Positions 26,211 to 34,183 of a stretch of DNA of 64,000 bases are shown here, piece after piece (position 1 is the first letter of the stretch; each line of letters starts with the position of its first letter). This stretch comes from JBNJEA01 sp051745395 (GTDB lineage: Bacteria; Desulfobacterota; Desulfobacteria; Desulfobacterales; Desulfosalsimonadaceae). Below the pieces are notes generated by a model. The model searched no databases. It worked only from the letters and a program-made list of their open reading frames with translations, and had not been told where the DNA came from. Both the position numbers and the translations under genes were made by a program. Where the stretch lies: the NCBI GenBank assembly GCA_051745395.1, contig JBNJEA010000002.1, positions 9,777 to 73,776 of the forward strand, given 5' to 3'.

Positions 26211-26503
26211 TTTCATCACGAGTCATTTCAAAACATCCCCAATGTTGACTTTTTCGCGCCGCCGGTCAGCCCCCAAAAGAACTAAGTTGATGGCAAAGTA
26301 AAAAGTGCAATATCTGACACGGCATACGCTGAAACTGTCGAGCAAAAATATGTCCTGGTCTTCCTCCTTTTATTGGAATATATATTGACTTTTTGAATTG
26401 GGTGCTATACGGTAATATGTATGCTTATAATCAGTATTGAAAGCGATTCTTGGCGACATTCGCTTGCGGCTTTCATGATTACAATTGCAACAGAGGAGGT
26501 ATT
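26211..26503. repeat. Intergenic region with remnants of three dispersed repeats
   Basis: This 293-base gap holds three short matches to repeat elements found elsewhere in the window. 26224-26245 resembles the inside of the foldback at 47388-47566 (TTTCAAAACATCCCC). 26248-26269 matches the right arm of the 96-bp hairpin repeat (TTTTTCGCGCCGCC then GTCAG). 26289-26306 is a perfect copy of the 18-base end of the element at 40444-40655. The right half is AT-rich and contains a promoter candidate. Confidence 0.6.
26385..26411 (+). promoter_or_regulatory. Weak promoter candidate for the HhH protein gene
   Basis: TTGACT at 26385-26390 is followed by TATAC at 26406 within an AT-rich stretch, about 115 nt upstream of the ATG at 26504. 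Spacing (15 bases) is shorter than ideal. Confidence 0.3.
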
Positions 26504-26788
26504 ATGCGGAAATCACATCGTGGGTTGACTATTATCCTGGTAACATTTTTTGTTTTGGCTTTGGCCGGCAACTGCCTGGCAGAATCTGAAAAAATCAACA
26601 TAAACACGGCCTCCGCGCAACAGCTGGAAGCACTCCAGGGCATCGGACCCACCATTGCCCAGCGAATCGTCGAATATCGGGAAAGCCAATCCGAGGGGTT
26701 TGCCTCCGTTGATCAACTCGCCGAGGTCAAGGGCATTGGCCCCAAGACGCTGGCAGAGATCAAAGATATGGTCACGATCGGTGATTGA
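26504..26788 (+). CDS. Secreted ComEA-like helix-hairpin-helix protein
   Basis: This 94-residue protein has a signal peptide (residues 1-25, ending CLA) followed by two helix-hairpin-helix motifs (LEALQGIGPTIAQRI and LAEVKGIGPKTLAEI) that bind DNA backbone without sequence preference. It resembles the DNA-binding part of ComEA, the periplasmic DNA receptor for natural transformation, but lacks the usual membrane anchor. The ATG at 26504 follows a strong GAGGAGGT site. It is monocistronic, with a hairpin terminator 58 nt downstream. Confidence 0.85.
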   Translation: MRKSHRGLTIILVTFFVLALAGNCLAESEKININTASAQQLEALQGIGPTIAQRIVEYRESQSEGFASVDQLAEVKGIGPKTLAEIKDMVTIGD

Positions 26789-26846
26789 CAGGGACAAGTT
26801 TTTGATCCGGGACCCCTAACGGGCTCTTTATCGCCGCCGCAGGCAT

Positions 26847-26905
26847 AAAAAAATCCCGTGCAGCAGTTGATTTTCATTGCAACGAACGCTGCACGGGATT
26901 TTTTT
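26847..26905. terminator. Bidirectional rho-independent terminator
   Basis: Arms AAAAAAATCCCGTGCAGC (26847-26864) and GCTGCACGGGATTTTTTT (26888-26905) are perfectly complementary over 18 bases with a 23-nt loop. The A-tract and T-tract serve both strands. It lies between the convergent HhH protein gene and YfaZ-like gene. Confidence 0.85.
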
Positions 26906-26946
26906 GAAATATTTTCAATCCCATCGCGGGGCAGATACCCTTCCGA

Positions 26947-27561
26947 TTAAAACATAAACTTAAATCCCACGTAGCCCGCGTTATCGGTTTTCTGCCAGTT
27001 GACCGGGTCATCGAAATCGATTTCAAGGTATCGATAATTCAGCATGACAGCGCCGTTTTCCAGGACTTTCCAGTCCAGGCCCGCAATGAATTCCACGTAT
27101 TCATCGGTGTCATCGAAGCTCATCGGCTTGGGCCCGAGATTGAGCGTGGCGCGCAGCGTTACCGGCACATAGTGGGAAGCAATCGCCTTGGACAGATCAT
27201 ACTCGGCGCCGGCTGAAAAGGCCAGGGCCCATACGTCGCTGTCGGCCCGACCCCCCTCGACCTCGCCGGCCACTGCCTTGAACCCCAGTTTTCCGCTCAG
27301 GGCATTGGCGGCGATGATATTGCCGACCCGGGCGTGCAGTCCGTACAGATCGTATTCATCTTCATCATACAAAAAATTGCCCCCGAATGTCAGGGTGCTC
27401 GGCGGCAGATCGAAACCCATTTCCCCCATTACCTCGATGGCCGATTGATTGGCCTGTATCCCGACATTGTAATGATCCTGGGCAAAGGCCATGCCCGGAA
27501 GCAGGAAAAACACGAAAACAAGCTGCACAAGCCGCCACCCGGATGTCAATTTCATTGTCAT
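26947..27561 (-). CDS. YfaZ-like outer membrane protein
   Basis: This 204-residue protein has a signal peptide (cleavage after AFA near residue 26) and alternating amphipathic strands ending with an aromatic residue (...GFKFMF), as expected of an outer membrane beta barrel. The segment layout resembles the YfaZ family. The ATG at 27561 is preceded by AGGAAAGGAAG; the long in-frame extension to 27777 is rich in Arg/Trp and lacks a ribosome site. Function unknown. Confidence 0.75.
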   Translation of the reverse strand: MTMKLTSGWRLVQLVFVFFLLPGMAFAQDHYNVGIQANQSAIEVMGEMGFDLPPSTLTFGGNFLYDEDEYDLYGLHARVGNIIAANALSGKLGFKAVAGEVEGGRADSDVWALAFSAGAEYDLSKAIASHYVPVTLRATLNLGPKPMSFDDTDEYVEFIAGLDWKVLENGAVMLNYRYLEIDFDDPVNWQKTDNAGYVGFKFMF

Positions 27562-27685
27562 TTTTCTTCCTTTCCTCTTGTAACCATTGGCTCGTATAAA
27601 AACTGGTTTCAACGTTTGCGTCTCTTTGCCCCGAAAAGCCGGTTTGCTACAGCCGGCTCGCTTTTCCCGTCGGTGCGGCGAAAAA

Positions 27686-27871
27686 TCAGGACTCCAGAAA
27701 CGGATGCCGTCCCGTGCAGGACACGCCTTTTGCCAGCGCCATCTGGATGCTGTCGAGGATCCGGCAGCGATCCGCACATTCGGGCAGATTGCGGTTTTCA
27801 GGGCACCGGCGGCACGGACTCTGCGTCAGGTGACCGATTTCAAAATCAAATTTGTCCCGGATAATTGTCAT
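27686..27871 (-). CDS. Small cysteine-rich hypothetical protein
   Basis: This 61-residue protein has the cysteine pattern PCRRCPEN...PECADRCRIL and one further Cys (VSCTGR). CxxC plus CxxxC spacing suggests a zinc or cluster site. There is no signal peptide. AAGGG lies about 14 nt before the ATG, rather far. I recall similar short proteins in sulfate reducers but cannot name a family. It is oriented away from the DUF2760-Hsp70 operon. Confidence 0.5.
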   Translation of the reverse strand: MTIIRDKFDFEIGHLTQSPCRRCPENRNLPECADRCRILDSIQMALAKGVSCTGRHPFLES

Positions 27872-28017
27872 AATAATTCAAAAACCCTTTCTTTGAGTTG
27901 GGTCTAACATAACACCATGGTGGCAGGGGTTCAAGGGGAAAAGACACGTCATCACCGCTCACAGAGGCCGGTTTTCGGTTCTGGACCGGGCCAGACTTTC
28001 TTGCCCCTCAATTTAGG

Positions 28018-28046
28018 TTGACATCAAAAGGGCTACAATTTATTAA
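28018..28046 (+). promoter_or_regulatory. Promoter candidate for the DUF2760-Hsp70 operon
   Basis: A perfect TTGACA (28018-28023), a 17-base spacer and TATTAA (28041-28046) lie about 110 nt upstream of the DUF2760 start. The match is to a sigma-70-type promoter, not an obvious heat-shock promoter. Confidence 0.55.
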
Positions 28047-28157
28047 TTTTCGTTTAATCCATGATGCATTCCGTCCATGGTGGATCGAAACAGCCGATAA
28101 CCGGTTTTTTTGCAAAACACCTGCCATTGCGAATTGTACGCCACAGGAGACGCCGAT

Positions 28158-28976
28158 ATGATCCCAATCAAGTCCTTTTCCCGCCGCAGCCTTTTCTGGC
28201 TGTTGTTTTTCATGCTGTTGTTATTGGTGGTAATTGATGTCGCTGTGATCTATGGTGCCGGCTACCTTTTGGCCCAGATCCCGCTGGCCGAATTAAAAAG
28301 CGCAGCCGATCAATCCCCGGCGCTTCAGGCCGGACTCAACCGGGTATGGCCGATTTTTGTCCAGATCCGAACCTTTTTTCTGCCCGTTTCCATCGGATTG
28401 TTTGTCCTGTTTGCCGTCATTGAGTGGCTGGTCATCCGCGCCGTTTTCGTACGGGCAATGCGGCGGGCCGGACTGGAAGAATCGGTGCGCACCCCCGTCA
28501 CGGAAAGCGGCGCAAAAAAGAAACCCGCTGCAACCGCTCAAACGGAAACCGAAAAATCCGCGGCAGGGCCCGACAAGAAGGAGCTTCGGGAACAAAACCG
28601 GCGATATTACCTGCATATGCTGGCGGTATTGCAGCGGGAAGGCCGGCTCGTCGACTTTCTGGAAGAAGATCTGTCCGCCTATGACGACGCCCAGATCGGC
28701 GCGGCTGTGCGAAGCATTCATGAAAACTGCCACAAGACCCTGGACAAATATCTGTCGCCCAAGCCGGTCATAGAGCACGGCGAAGGCGACGAGATCCGTG
28801 TATCGGCCGATTTTGACCCGGCCACCATCAAACTCACCGGCAATGTGACCGGCGAGCCGCCGTTTTCCGGTATTGTCCGCCACCGCGGATGGCGGGCCGG
28901 AAAACTCGAACTGCCGGCGCTTTCCGGCAGCGGTGACGCAAAGGTCATCGCGCCTGCGGAAGTTGAAATTCCGTGA
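28158..28976 (+). CDS. DUF2760 domain membrane protein
   Basis: This 272-residue protein has two N-terminal membrane segments (about 11-34 and 64-88) followed by a charged linker and a cytoplasmic DUF2760-type domain (RYYLHMLAVLQREGRLVDFLEEDL... to the C-terminus). The ATG at 28158 has AGGAGA 7 nt upstream. It is followed by two Hsp70-family genes; this three-gene order is known from other proteobacteria, where its role is not established. It may be a membrane docking protein for the chaperones, which is inferred. Confidence 0.82.
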   Translation: MIPIKSFSRRSLFWLLFFMLLLLVVIDVAVIYGAGYLLAQIPLAELKSAADQSPALQAGLNRVWPIFVQIRTFFLPVSIGLFVLFAVIEWLVIRAVFVRAMRRAGLEESVRTPVTESGAKKKPAATAQTETEKSAAGPDKKELREQNRRYYLHMLAVLQREGRLVDFLEEDLSAYDDAQIGAAVRSIHENCHKTLDKYLSPKPVIEHGEGDEIRVSADFDPATIKLTGNVTGEPPFSGIVRHRGWRAGKLELPALSGSGDAKVIAPAEVEIP

Positions 28977-29076
28977 AAAGGTTCTCCGGTCCGCTCAAGT
29001 AATAAGCACCTAAACCGTGTCGCCCCGCGCCGGTTGTACAATCATTAAGACCTTCGAATCTTTTGGAGCCAAAAAA

Positions 29077-30876
29077 GTGTCTGATCCCCAATATATCATC
29101 GGCATTGACCTGGGCACCACCAACAGCATTGTCGCCTATACCGAAGCGGCCCTGGAAAAGGGGCAATCCCCGGATATCCGCGTCCTTGATATCCCCCAGG
29201 TGGTCGCGCCCCGCACCATAGAAAAAAGAAGCCTGCTGCCCTCGTTTCTGTATCTGCCCAGTGCCGCGGAAACGGCAGACGGCGCCCTGGATCTTCCGTG
29301 GGCCGGCGGCGGGCACCTTCTGGTGGGGCAATACGCCCGGGCCCGCGGGGCGGAAGTGCCCCAGCGGGTCGTTGCCTCGGCCAAATCCTGGCTGTGCAAC
29401 ACCGCCGTGGACCGAAACAAGGCCATTTTGCCCTGGGAGGCCCCGGAAGAAGTTGACCGGATTTCCCCGGTGGAGGCCTCGGCTGCGATCATCGAGCACA
29501 TCAAAAACGCCTGGAACCACGAAATGGCCGCCGGCGACCAGGCCCTTGCCATGGAGCAACAGGCCATTTATCTGACCGTGCCCGCCTCCTTTGATGCTGT
29601 GGCCCGGGAACTGACCGTTCAGGCCGCAGCCCTTGCCGGCCTGACCCATATCACTTTGCTCGAAGAACCCCAGGCCGCTTTTTACTCCTGGATCGAGGTC
29701 TCCGGCGATCAATGGCGAACGGCCGTGGAAAAAGGCGATCTCGTTTTCATCTGCGATATCGGCGGCGGCACTTCGGATTTCAGCCTGATCCGGGTCTCGG
29801 AATCCGACGGAGAACTCGTGCTCGACCGCACCGCCGTGGGCGAACACCTCCTGGTGGGCGGCGATAACATGGACCTGGCGCTGGCCTACCACATTTTCAA
29901 CCAGATGGCGCAATCCGGCACCCGGCTCGACTCCTGGCAGATGCGGGGACTGGTCCACGGCTGCCGAAACGCCAAGGAAAACATCTACGCCCGTCCCGAT
30001 ACCGAAAGCTGGCCCGTTACCATCCTGGGCCGGGGCAGCAGCCTGATCGGCGGCACCATCAAGACCGAACTTGCCGGAAACGACGTGGAGTCCGTGCTGC
30101 TCGACGGCTTTTTTCCGAAGTGCGAGGCCTCGGCTCAGCCGGTAGCCGTCCAGCGCGCCGGTCTCCAGGAAGCGGGTCTGGTTTATGAATCCGATCCCGC
30201 CGTCACCCGGCATATCGCCGCGTTTTTAAATCGCCAGACCGCCCCGGACGCACAGGGCCCGGAGGTACCCGACGCGGTTTTATTCAACGGCGGGGTCATG
30301 AAGGCCGAAACCATCCGACAGCGCATCAAGGATGTGCTCGGTTCATGGTCCGACAGGGACGCGGCCGTCCGGGAGATCAACACGGAAAGCTACGACCTGG
30401 CCGTCGCCCGCGGCGCCGCCTATTACGGTCAGGCCCGGCGGGGCTACGGCATCCGGATCCGCGGGGGCTTGAACCAGTCGTACTACATCGGCATTGCGGC
30501 GTCCATGCCGGCCGTGCCCGGCATGCCCGCACCGGTAAAGGCCCTTTGCGTGGCGCCTTTCGGCATGGAAGAGGGCACCGAAGCCCACCTGACCGATCGC
30601 GAGTTCGTCCTGGTAGTCGGCGAGCCGGTCCGGTTTGAATTTTTCGGCTCCACCATCCGCAAAGAAGACCCCGCCGGCGCCGTCATTGAAGATTTCCACG
30701 ACGAAATCGAATTGCTGACCACGCTGGAGACCACCTTAGACGGCCCCTACGGCACCAGTGTCCGCGTCAATTTGGAAATCCGCGCCACCGAGATCGGCAC
30801 CCTGGAAATCTGGTGCGTTTCCGTGGAAGACGGCACCCGATGGAAACTGGAATTTAACGTCAGGGAGCAGACATAG
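29077..30876 (+). CDS. Hsp70-family protein (short)
   Basis: This 599-residue actin-fold ATPase has the phosphate-1 motif IIGIDLGTTNS, phosphate-2 FICDIGGGTSDFSLI and an adenosine-side motif (VLFNGGVMKAETIR). The nucleotide-binding half is Hsp70-like, but the C-terminal part is shorter and lacks the classic lid and EEVD-type end, so it is not DnaK. The start is GTG at 29077 with GGAG 8 nt upstream; a GTG at 29017 has no ribosome site and would add an unrelated 20 residues. Its stop is 2 nt before the next gene, its long paralog. Confidence 0.85.
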   Translation: MSDPQYIIGIDLGTTNSIVAYTEAALEKGQSPDIRVLDIPQVVAPRTIEKRSLLPSFLYLPSAAETADGALDLPWAGGGHLLVGQYARARGAEVPQRVVASAKSWLCNTAVDRNKAILPWEAPEEVDRISPVEASAAIIEHIKNAWNHEMAAGDQALAMEQQAIYLTVPASFDAVARELTVQAAALAGLTHITLLEEPQAAFYSWIEVSGDQWRTAVEKGDLVFICDIGGGTSDFSLIRVSESDGELVLDRTAVGEHLLVGGDNMDLALAYHIFNQMAQSGTRLDSWQMRGLVHGCRNAKENIYARPDTESWPVTILGRGSSLIGGTIKTELAGNDVESVLLDGFFPKCEASAQPVAVQRAGLQEAGLVYESDPAVTRHIAAFLNRQTAPDAQGPEVPDAVLFNGGVMKAETIRQRIKDVLGSWSDRDAAVREINTESYDLAVARGAAYYGQARRGYGIRIRGGLNQSYYIGIAASMPAVPGMPAPVKALCVAPFGMEEGTEAHLTDREFVLVVGEPVRFEFFGSTIRKEDPAGAVIEDFHDEIELLTTLETTLDGPYGTSVRVNLEIRATEIGTLEIWCVSVEDGTRWKLEFNVREQT

Positions 30877-30878
30877 TA

Positions 30879-33659
30879 TTGGATATTGAAGACAAGCGTT
30901 ATATCATCGGCATTGACCTGGGCACCACCAATTCGGCCGTCTCCTATGTGGAACTGGCCGCCGCCGCCACCAAGGACCGCGGCATCCGGCTGTTTAAAAT
31001 CCCGCAGCTGACCGGCCCCGGCGAGGTCAATGCCATGCCGGTGCTGCCCTCGTTCTGCTATATTCCCGGCAAATACGATGTTTCCGAAGAATCCATCCGG
31101 CTGCCCTGGCAAAGCCGGGAAGAAAAGGTGGTGGGCACCTTTGCCCGGGATCACGGGGCCAAGGTCCCCTCCCGGCTGGTATCATCGTCGAAGAGCTGGC
31201 TGTGCCACAGCAACGCCGATCGCCGGGCCCGGATACTGCCCTGGGGCGCCGGTGAAGAAGTGGGCAAAATATCGCCGGTACAGGCCACCGCGTCGTATCT
31301 CGATCACATCCGCTGCGCCTGGAACAGCAAACAGGACGTGGAAGACGGTTTTCTGGAAAACCAGTTTGTCATCCTCACCGTGCCGGCCTCCTTTGACGAG
31401 GTGGCCCGGGACCTGACGCTGGAAGCCGCCAAAAGCGCCGGCCTCACTGATGTCATTTTGCTCGAGGAACCGCTTTCCGCCTTTTACAGCTGGTTGACCC
31501 AGCATGAGAAAGACTGGCGGGACTTTATTGCCCCCGGCGAACTGGTTATGGTCTGCGACGTGGGCGGCGGCACCACGGATCTGACCCTGATTACGCTTCG
31601 CGAAACCGAGGGGACCCCGCGGTTTGAACGCATTGCCGTGGGCGATCACCTGATTTTAGGCGGAGATAACATCGATCTCGCCCTGGCGCGGCACGTGGAG
31701 CAGCAGTTCGGCGGCGGCGGCCAGTTGTCCGGCGACCGGTGGAAAACCCTGTGCCATTTGTGCCGGCAGGCCAAGGAAAACATTTTAAACCTGGGCACCG
31801 AGGAAGAAACCATTACCATGGTGGGCGAGGGCAGCCGGTTGATCGGCGGCACCCTGACCGCAAAGATCGATCGCCGGCACCTGGAGCAAATCGTGCTGGA
31901 CGGTTTTTTTCCGGCGGTTGAAAAATCGCAAATCCAGAAAGTCCCCATGCGCAAGGGCATATCCGAATTCGGGCTCCCCTATGAATCCGAGCCCGCCATT
32001 ACGCGACACATCGGCACCTTCCTGGAACATCACCGATCCGATGTGCAGCAGTTTCTGGGCGATCGCGACCCTTTCCCCGACCTGATCCTGTTTAACGGCG
32101 GCTCCCTGAAAGCCGGGATCGTACAGGAGCAGGTCCGGGCTGCGGTGCGGCAATGGTTCGGCGAATCCGACACTGATCGGCCCCGGGTACTGCAGAGCCG
32201 GGATCTGGACCTGGCAGTGGCGTTGGGGGCCTCGTATTACGGGCTGGTCAAGACCGGCAAGGGCGTCCGGGTGGGCTCCGGCAGCCCGCGATCCTATTAT
32301 CTGGGCATCGCCACCCGGCAAAATGCCGAACAAACCGACCGCCAGGCCGTTTGCGTGGTCGAACGCGGCCTGGACGAAGGATCGCGCATCACGTTATCCG
32401 AACTGTCATTCGAGGTGCTGGCCAATCAGCCCGTAAGCTTTGATCTCTACAGTTCCTCCTACCGATCCGGCGACCGGGCCGGCGACCTCGTCACCGTGGA
32501 CGAGACCATGACCCAGCTCCCGCCGATCCAGACCGTGATTCAATTCGGGCACAAAGGCGTTAAAACCGCCATTCCCGTCCAGATCGAGGCCGAATACACC
32601 GAAACCGGCGTCCTTTCCCTATGGTGCGGCTCCCGGTCATCGACCCACCGCTGGCAGCTGCGTTTCCAGTTGCGGGATACGGCCCGGGAAGCCGGCATTG
32701 CCGACACGGCGGTTTTTGACACCGAGTTGGTCGATCAAACCGTGGCCGCCATTGATGCCGCTTTTTCGCCGAATGCCGATGCAGGCGATTTGTCCGGGCT
32801 GGTTAAAACCATCGCCGGCATTGTCAAGCGTTCCCGCGACAACTGGCCCCTGGGGCTGATCCGGACCATGGCCGACGCCCTGCTCGAGCGCATGGAGGCC
32901 CGCAAATTGTCGCCGGAACACGAAATCCGATGGCTGAATTTAACCGGCTTCTGTCTGCGGCCCGGCATCGGTGACGGCTTTGACGACCAGCGGATCAAGA
33001 CCCTCTGGAAAATTTATAAAACCGGGGTGGTATTCAAGAAAAACCAGCAGGCCCAGTCCGAGTGGTGGATTCTGTGGCGCCGGGTGGCCGCCGGCTTAAA
33101 TGCCGGCCGGCAGCGGCAGTTTTCCCAGGATGTGCGACAGCTGCTGATGCCCGGAAAAGGGGCCAAGAACAAGATGCCGGCCCAGCAGCGCATAGAGATC
33201 TGGATGGCGATTGCCAACATGGAACGCCTGGCCGCAAAGGAGAAAACCGAATGGGGCCATACCCTGCTGTCTGAAATCGTGCCCAAAAAAGCCAAACCCC
33301 AGCAGTTCTGGTCGCTTGCGCGCATCGGCGCCCGGGAGCTGCTCTATGGACCGGTCGACCGGGTGATTGCACCGAAAGTGGTGGCCGGATGGATTGACAG
33401 GATTCTGGGCTGCGAGTGGAAACAGATCAAGGCCGTGGGCGCCGCCTTCGTCCAGATGGCGCGCAAGACCGGCGACCGCACCCGCGATCTCGATTCGGCC
33501 ACCGTGGAGCGGGTCATGGCCTGGCTGACGGCAAACGACATGAGCGGGCACACCGGCATGTTAAAAGAAGTCGTGGAAGTGGAAAAGCAGGAAGAATCCA
33601 CGCTTTTCGGCGAATCGCTGCCCGCCGGGCTGATTTTAAGAGACCATACCTCTCACTGA
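30879..33659 (+). CDS. Hsp70-family protein with long C-terminal extension
   Basis: This 926-residue protein starts TTG at 30879 with GGGAG about 11 nt upstream. The first 590 residues are Hsp70-like (IIGIDLGTTNSAVS; VCDVGGGTTDLTLI; ILFNGGSLKAGIV) and parallel the preceding gene block by block. Residues about 620-926 are an extra helical domain, consistent with the DUF3731-type extension found in such paralogs. The pair probably arose by duplication and diverged, and may act together. Clients are unknown. Confidence 0.83.
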   Translation: MDIEDKRYIIGIDLGTTNSAVSYVELAAAATKDRGIRLFKIPQLTGPGEVNAMPVLPSFCYIPGKYDVSEESIRLPWQSREEKVVGTFARDHGAKVPSRLVSSSKSWLCHSNADRRARILPWGAGEEVGKISPVQATASYLDHIRCAWNSKQDVEDGFLENQFVILTVPASFDEVARDLTLEAAKSAGLTDVILLEEPLSAFYSWLTQHEKDWRDFIAPGELVMVCDVGGGTTDLTLITLRETEGTPRFERIAVGDHLILGGDNIDLALARHVEQQFGGGGQLSGDRWKTLCHLCRQAKENILNLGTEEETITMVGEGSRLIGGTLTAKIDRRHLEQIVLDGFFPAVEKSQIQKVPMRKGISEFGLPYESEPAITRHIGTFLEHHRSDVQQFLGDRDPFPDLILFNGGSLKAGIVQEQVRAAVRQWFGESDTDRPRVLQSRDLDLAVALGASYYGLVKTGKGVRVGSGSPRSYYLGIATRQNAEQTDRQAVCVVERGLDEGSRITLSELSFEVLANQPVSFDLYSSSYRSGDRAGDLVTVDETMTQLPPIQTVIQFGHKGVKTAIPVQIEAEYTETGVLSLWCGSRSSTHRWQLRFQLRDTAREAGIADTAVFDTELVDQTVAAIDAAFSPNADAGDLSGLVKTIAGIVKRSRDNWPLGLIRTMADALLERMEARKLSPEHEIRWLNLTGFCLRPGIGDGFDDQRIKTLWKIYKTGVVFKKNQQAQSEWWILWRRVAAGLNAGRQRQFSQDVRQLLMPGKGAKNKMPAQQRIEIWMAIANMERLAAKEKTEWGHTLLSEIVPKKAKPQQFWSLARIGARELLYGPVDRVIAPKVVAGWIDRILGCEWKQIKAVGAAFVQMARKTGDRTRDLDSATVERVMAWLTANDMSGHTGMLKEVVEVEKQEESTLFGESLPAGLILRDHTSH

Positions 33660-33733
33660 CCATCCAAAAGCCTGGTTTGGCAGCCTGCCGCAGGCGATGG
33701 AATCCTGCTTTTCGCTTTTATCTTCCGGCCCTT

Positions 33734-33889
33734 GTTTTCTAAGGCGCATCGGGCGGGGGATGCCTGCCCCCTCCCCACTCTCGCCCCTCGGCTCGACAAA
33801 GCCCTGCCATGTCAATGGCGACGGTGCCGCTCAAAACGACCCGACTTCGATTCGGTGGGGTTTCCCCCACCCGATGCGCCTAAGAAAAC
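33734..33889. repeat. 156-bp element with 31-bp imperfect terminal inverted repeats
   Basis: The left end (33734-33764, beginning GTTTTCTAAGGCGCATCGGG) and the right end (33859-33889, ending CCGATGCGCCTAAGAAAAC) are inverted copies over 31 bases with about four mismatches. The inside has GC-rich local hairpins. There is no reading frame of note and no clear target duplication. Confidence 0.7.
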
Positions 33890-34015
33890 ATACGGGCCTC
33901 CAGATACAATCGCTCAAAGCAGCCCCCATCGCCTGCTCAGCCCCGGGCTTTAATCGGCGGGTGTGGAATTCATGTTTGGAAGGTTTTTCTTTATCCGGTA
34001 TTCCACAGTGCTGCC

Positions 34016-34111
34016 CTGACGGCGGCGTGGAAAAGTAGGTTTTCGAGCGGAAATTAAGTGTCGAAGACGCTTCTGAAGCGAGGAAACTTACTTTTGCGCG
34101 CCGCCTGTCAG
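34016..34111. repeat. 96-bp hairpin repeat, copy 1
   Basis: The element runs from CTGACGGCGGCG to CGCCGCCTGTCAG. The outer about 30 bases of each end pair with each other, and the centre forms a second stem (AAGTGTC with GACGCTT). A second copy of exactly the same length lies at 40856-40951 and half a copy at 26248-26269. The unit could fold as a single long RNA or single-strand DNA hairpin. Confidence 0.75.
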
Positions 34112-34183
34112 CCGGAATCCTTCGAGAAGGGTTTTTGTTGGAAAAATCGTCGCTGATCCGAAAAAACCACTATTTATTATAAG

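Larger units (their letters stand above)
33660..34183. other. Non-coding region with two repeat elements and a small hairpin
   Basis: These 524 bases lie between the convergent Hsp70 operon and the acyl-CoA synthetase gene. They contain the inverted-repeat element 33734-33889, a TGTGGAAT/ATTCCACA hairpin (33962-33969 with 34000-34007), and the 96-bp hairpin repeat 34016-34111. No convincing gene is present. Confidence 0.7.
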
